Origin: UBA668 sp041918155
Lineage (GTDB): Bacteria > Actinomycetota > Acidimicrobiia > Acidimicrobiales > Ilumatobacteraceae
Direction: 5' to 3'
Length of the DNA: 64,000 nt
Assembly (NCBI GenBank): GCA_041918155.1
Contig: JAYRWH010000010.1
Coordinates: 60,926 to 124,925, forward strand
Part shown: positions 62,001 to 64,000 of the stretch, piece after piece
Numbering within the stretch: the first letter of the stretch is position 1
How the letters are laid out: the number at the start of each line of letters is the position of its first letter
The notes under the pieces: generated by a model
Seen by the model: the letters and a program-made list of their open reading frames with translations, nothing else
The model's database searches: none
Told to the model about the DNA's origin: nothing
Made by a program: the position numbers and the translations under genes

Positions 62001-64000
62001 ACCTGTGTCGGCGGCGGCCGGCGGCCGCCGCGTCGACGGCGAACCCGTGGTGATCACCGGTGCTGCGCTCGGGCTACCCGGCGTCGAGCACGTGTTCGAC
62101 GACGCCAACATCGCGCGCATTCTCGCCGGCGAGCAGTTCATCGGCTCGCTCTCGGAGTCGGCTCGGGCGCGGATGGTCGACATGCGCATCACCCGCCTCG
62201 TCAAGAGCGAAGCGGGCGGGGCCAGCTTCCAGACGATCGACGATCCGGCCGAGGTGATCAAGCTCGCCGGGCGCCGAGCGCCGCTCGATGTCGTCGAGCA
62301 GTTCGCCGTCGATACGGCTCGCGACGAAGCACTCGACTCCACCACGCGCCTTGCGATCGGTGCGGGCTTCGATGCGCTACGCGACGCGGGGATCCCGCTG
62401 GTGATGCGCTACAAGACCACCACCCTCGGGACCCAGTTGCCCGACAGGTGGGGACTTCCCGACTCGCTGCGCGACGACACCGGCGTGATCTTCGCCAGCG
62501 CGTTCCCCGGCTACGACCGTTTCGCGGAGGAGATCGAGGCGTACGCCGCCGATCGTGCCCGTCGCGAGCACCTGCTGGCGCTGGAGGGCGTGCGCGCCCA
62601 GATGGCCGGTACGGAGCCGGCCGCGGCCGAGGTCGACCGTCTGATCGCCGAGCTGCGCGCCGAGCGGGAAGCACACCCCTACGGGTTCGATCGCCGTTTC
62701 CTGTTCCGTGTGCTGTCGATGGGCCACTCGCAGTTCGCCGAAATCATCGGCGCACGGGGCCCGAACACACAGGTCAACGCCGCGTGCGCTTCCACCACAC
62801 AGGCGATCTCGCTCGCCGAGGACTGGATCCGTGCCGGTCGTTGTCGTCGGGTGATCGTGGTCGCCGCCGACGACGCCACGGGCGAGTCGTTGATGCCGTG
62901 GATCGCGAGCGGGTTCCTGGCCAGCGGTGCCGCCGCAACCGATGAGCATGTCGAAGATGCGGCAACCCCATTCGATCGCCGCCGCCATGGGATGATCGTC
63001 GGCATGGGGGCGGCGGCACTCGTGGTCGAGTCGGCTGCGGCCGCCAGAGAACGTGGGTTGCAGCCGATCTGCGAGGTGCTCGGAGCGGTCACCGCCAACT
63101 CGGCGTTCCATGGAACTCGGCTCGATGTCGAACACATCGGCGCGGTCATGGAGGCCGTCGTCCAGCAGGCCGAGTCGCATGGAATCAGCCGCTCGACCAT
63201 GGCTGGCGAGACGATGTTCGTCTCCCACGAGACGTACACACCGGCCCGCGGTGGTTCCGCGTCCGCCGAGATCAATGCCCTGCGCCGTGTGTTCGGCGCA
63301 GGTGCCGATCGTGTGGTCATCACCAACACCAAGGGTTTCACGGGGCACGCGATGGGTGCCGGTATTGAGGATGTCGTCGCGGTGAAGGCACTCGAGACCG
63401 GGATCGTGCCGCCTGTGCCCAACTATCGCGAGCCCGACCCAGAGCTCGGGAACCTCAACCTGTCCAGGGGCGGTCCCCATCCCGTCCGCTACGCGTTGCG
63501 GCTCGCCGCCGGTTTCGGGTCGCAGGTCGCCATGGCGCTCCTGCGCTGGACCCCCGTCGCGGACGGTCGGCGCCGGGCGCCCGAACAGCTCGGCTTCGCC
63601 TATCGCATCAATGATTCCGCTGCCTGGCAACGCTGGCTCGACGTGCTCGCCGGACACGCCGACGCGCGTCTCGAGGTCGACCATCGGCGCCTGTGCGTCG
63701 TCGATGTCGGTGCGCCGAGTTCGTCGCGGCACGACTCGGCCGTGCCGGTGCCCTATCGAGGCCAGTTCAGCGCGACCGTGACGGCGACCGTGGCGCCGAC
63801 CGTGGCGCCGACCGTGATCGAATCTGTCGCGCCGGTGGTCGCTGTGCCGGTGGCTGTGGCGGTGGTGGTGGATGAGGTGTTGGCGCAGGTGACGGGGCTG
63901 GTTGCGGGGATGACGGGGTATCCGTCGGAGTTGTTGGATCCGGATCTGGATTTGGAGGCGGATCTGGGTGTGGACACGGTGAAGCAGGCGGAGGTGTTCG
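59014..64000 (+). CDS. Multidomain polyketide/polyunsaturated-fatty-acid-like synthase (3' end outside window)
   Basis: The frame is open for 1662 codons to the right edge. Order seen: KS1 (about 8-470; Cys220 in TTDAACASG, His354 in EAHGTS, His394 in NIGHLK), acyltransferase (about 600-890; GHSLGEY with Ser708, malonyl-type HAFH at 810-813), a second ketosynthase-like domain (about 1010-1500; Cys1258 in NAACAST, His1405 in SHETYTP, His1445 in TGHAMG), a Thr-Val-Ala-Pro repeat linker, then an ACP (GYPSELLDPDLDLEADLGVDTVKQ). DAACASG and KS-AT...ACP order resemble Pfa/secondary-lipid synthases rather than modular PKS. Reductive domains probably lie beyond the edge. A good ribosome-binding site (AGGAG) precedes the ATG. 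Confidence 0.88.
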   Translation, partial: MSESAAIPSSPIAVVGVGAIMPEAIDADSFWANITGGRYSITDVPPGRWDPELYFSADHATPDKTYSTIGGWVRDYPWDPVSWKLPIPPKVAEQMDDGQRWAISAARAALVDAGWPNWKTDPDNVAVIIGNAIGGEKHYQTNLRIELPEVLRDLESGASFAALSADQRQHIVDETREHFLAHFGEINEDTMPGELANVMAGRIANLFNFRGPNFTTDAACASGLAAMSVAVEGLVDHRFDAAITGGIDHNMGVAAFVKFCKIGALSATGTRPFDAGADGFVMGEGAALFVLKRLEDAERDGDKIYAVILGIGGSSDGRGKGITAPNPVGQRLSVERAWAVAGQDPGTVSAIEAHGTSTRVGDATELQSLTEVFGAAGLRPGAVALGSVKSNIGHLKAAAGAAGLFKMVRSLHEKVLAPSLNFNDPNPNVDWDTVPFAVNTALREWPVPPCGIRRGGVSAFGFGGTNFHVVLEEHVPGRHKPAPRVFAAASARPVTSAVGSTPNDGLADPSKLPLRGALVLGGRDDTDLLTQVNRALTEAQAGRAPALSRPAPGVGTCPVRIAVDFADAADLAAKLDKLVKAFTANNPAMFRMLRQQGVFVGRGPSPKVAFLYTGQGSQYVNMLKGLRATEPIVADTFREADAVMTPLLGRSLSSYIFVDGDDPSAVSQLEQQLLQTEITQPAVLATDSSISRLLAAYGMRPDMVMGHSLGEYGALIAAGSLTFAAALEAVSARGREMASLSVEDNGAMAAVFGPLAEIERIVDETPGYVVVANVNSNNQAVVGGSTSAVLAAVEQFNAAGIQAIRIPVSHAFHTSIVAPAAVPLVATLERLDVRPPRIPLVANVTGKFYPVDATTDTMLDYLGKQVASPVQFVEGLRTLYAAGARVFVEIGPKRALHGFVEDVLGHHDDVLALFTNHPKLGDAVSINQALCGLWAAGVGFDSTAPAVAATPVPTPGVSATLSSDRIMQLGELFAGVIQEGLRIYGAESATLSPVAGPVSAAAGGRRVDGEPVVITGAALGLPGVEHVFDDANIARILAGEQFIGSLSESARARMVDMRITRLVKSEAGGASFQTIDDPAEVIKLAGRRAPLDVVEQFAVDTARDEALDSTTRLAIGAGFDALRDAGIPLVMRYKTTTLGTQLPDRWGLPDSLRDDTGVIFASAFPGYDRFAEEIEAYAADRARREHLLALEGVRAQMAGTEPAAAEVDRLIAELRAEREAHPYGFDRRFLFRVLSMGHSQFAEIIGARGPNTQVNAACASTTQAISLAEDWIRAGRCRRVIVVAADDATGESLMPWIASGFLASGAAATDEHVEDAATPFDRRRHGMIVGMGAAALVVESAAAARERGLQPICEVLGAVTANSAFHGTRLDVEHIGAVMEAVVQQAESHGISRSTMAGETMFVSHETYTPARGGSASAEINALRRVFGAGADRVVITNTKGFTGHAMGAGIEDVVAVKALETGIVPPVPNYREPDPELGNLNLSRGGPHPVRYALRLAAGFGSQVAMALLRWTPVADGRRRAPEQLGFAYRINDSAAWQRWLDVLAGHADARLEVDHRRLCVVDVGAPSSSRHDSAVPVPYRGQFSATVTATVAPTVAPTVIESVAPVVAVPVAVAVVVDEVLAQVTGLVAGMTGYPSELLDPDLDLEADLGVDTVKQAEVF
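63775..63816 (+). repeat. 12-bp tandem repeat in the synthase linker
   Basis: About 3.5 copies of ACCGTGGCGCCG (first copy variant) encode a T-V-A-P type linker between the second ketosynthase and the ACP. Confidence 0.7.

Overview
The window is high-GC DNA that reads as an actinomycete chromosome, most likely class Acidimicrobiia (Ilumatobacter-like). This placement is an inference. It rests on a mycothiol-type formaldehyde dehydrogenase, an F420/LLM oxidoreductase, DUF2510 and SHOCT membrane proteins, a LytR_C protein in a nadD-rsfS operon, class II DAHP synthase, a secreted CAP protein with Acidimicrobiia-style C-terminal repeats, and very frequent leaderless starts. No phage, insertion sequence or CRISPR array is visible. 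The region is ordinary chromosome with scattered gene remnants.

Layout. 1-5 kb: end of a CapA-like gene, two unknown genes and the glcDEF glycolate oxidase operon (minus strand). 5-10.7 kb: a complete five-gene peptide/nickel-type ABC importer with a hairpin after the binding-protein gene. 10.7-20.9 kb: OafA-type acyltransferase with an SGNH domain, lipoprotein, SHOCT protein, LLM oxidoreductase, mycothiol-dependent formaldehyde dehydrogenase with an MBL hydrolase, a membrane patatin, and a stand-alone LigD polymerase. 21-28.7 kb: a BCCP-carboxyltransferase fusion, a MenC/N-acylamino-acid racemase-like enzyme with its GNAT partner, a 2OG-Fe(II) oxygenase, a TauE exporter, an MBL hydrolase and a ProA-like dehydrogenase. 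28.7-39.8 kb: CAP-repeat secreted protein, M1 peptidase, FAD oxidoreductase, truncated CPBP protein, panC-panB, P1 peptidase, phosphatidylcholine synthase, LbH acyltransferase and DoxX. 39.8-44.9 kb: a heterodimeric ABC exporter and neighbours. 45-51.2 kb: a decayed DUF1349 gene, PIG-L deacetylase, thiolase, MFS transporter, beta-lactamase-fold protein and class II DAHP synthase. 51.3-56.8 kb: a sigma-70 factor diverging from nadD-LytR_C-rsfS, tRNA-Ala and a degenerate M24 peptidase. 57-64 kb: an acyl-CoA dehydrogenase followed by a giant multidomain synthase that runs off the window (KS-AT-KS-ACP seen).

The most notable items are the following. (1) The acyl-CoA dehydrogenase / Pfa-like secondary-lipid synthase pair at the right edge has an unusual second KS and a first ACP with Thr at the phosphopantetheine site. 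(2) A candidate phosphatidylcholine synthase carries the Pcs-specific motif spacing. (3) TANNNT boxes sit at -14 to -7 from the start codon of about 17 genes on both strands, which implies widespread leaderless transcription; two 32-35 bp divergent promoter gaps are included. (4) A dispersed hairpin repeat and a 106-bp element flanked by 17-bp direct repeats lie at gene ends. (5) Several gene remnants (DUF1349, VapC, CPBP) can be read lesion by lesion.
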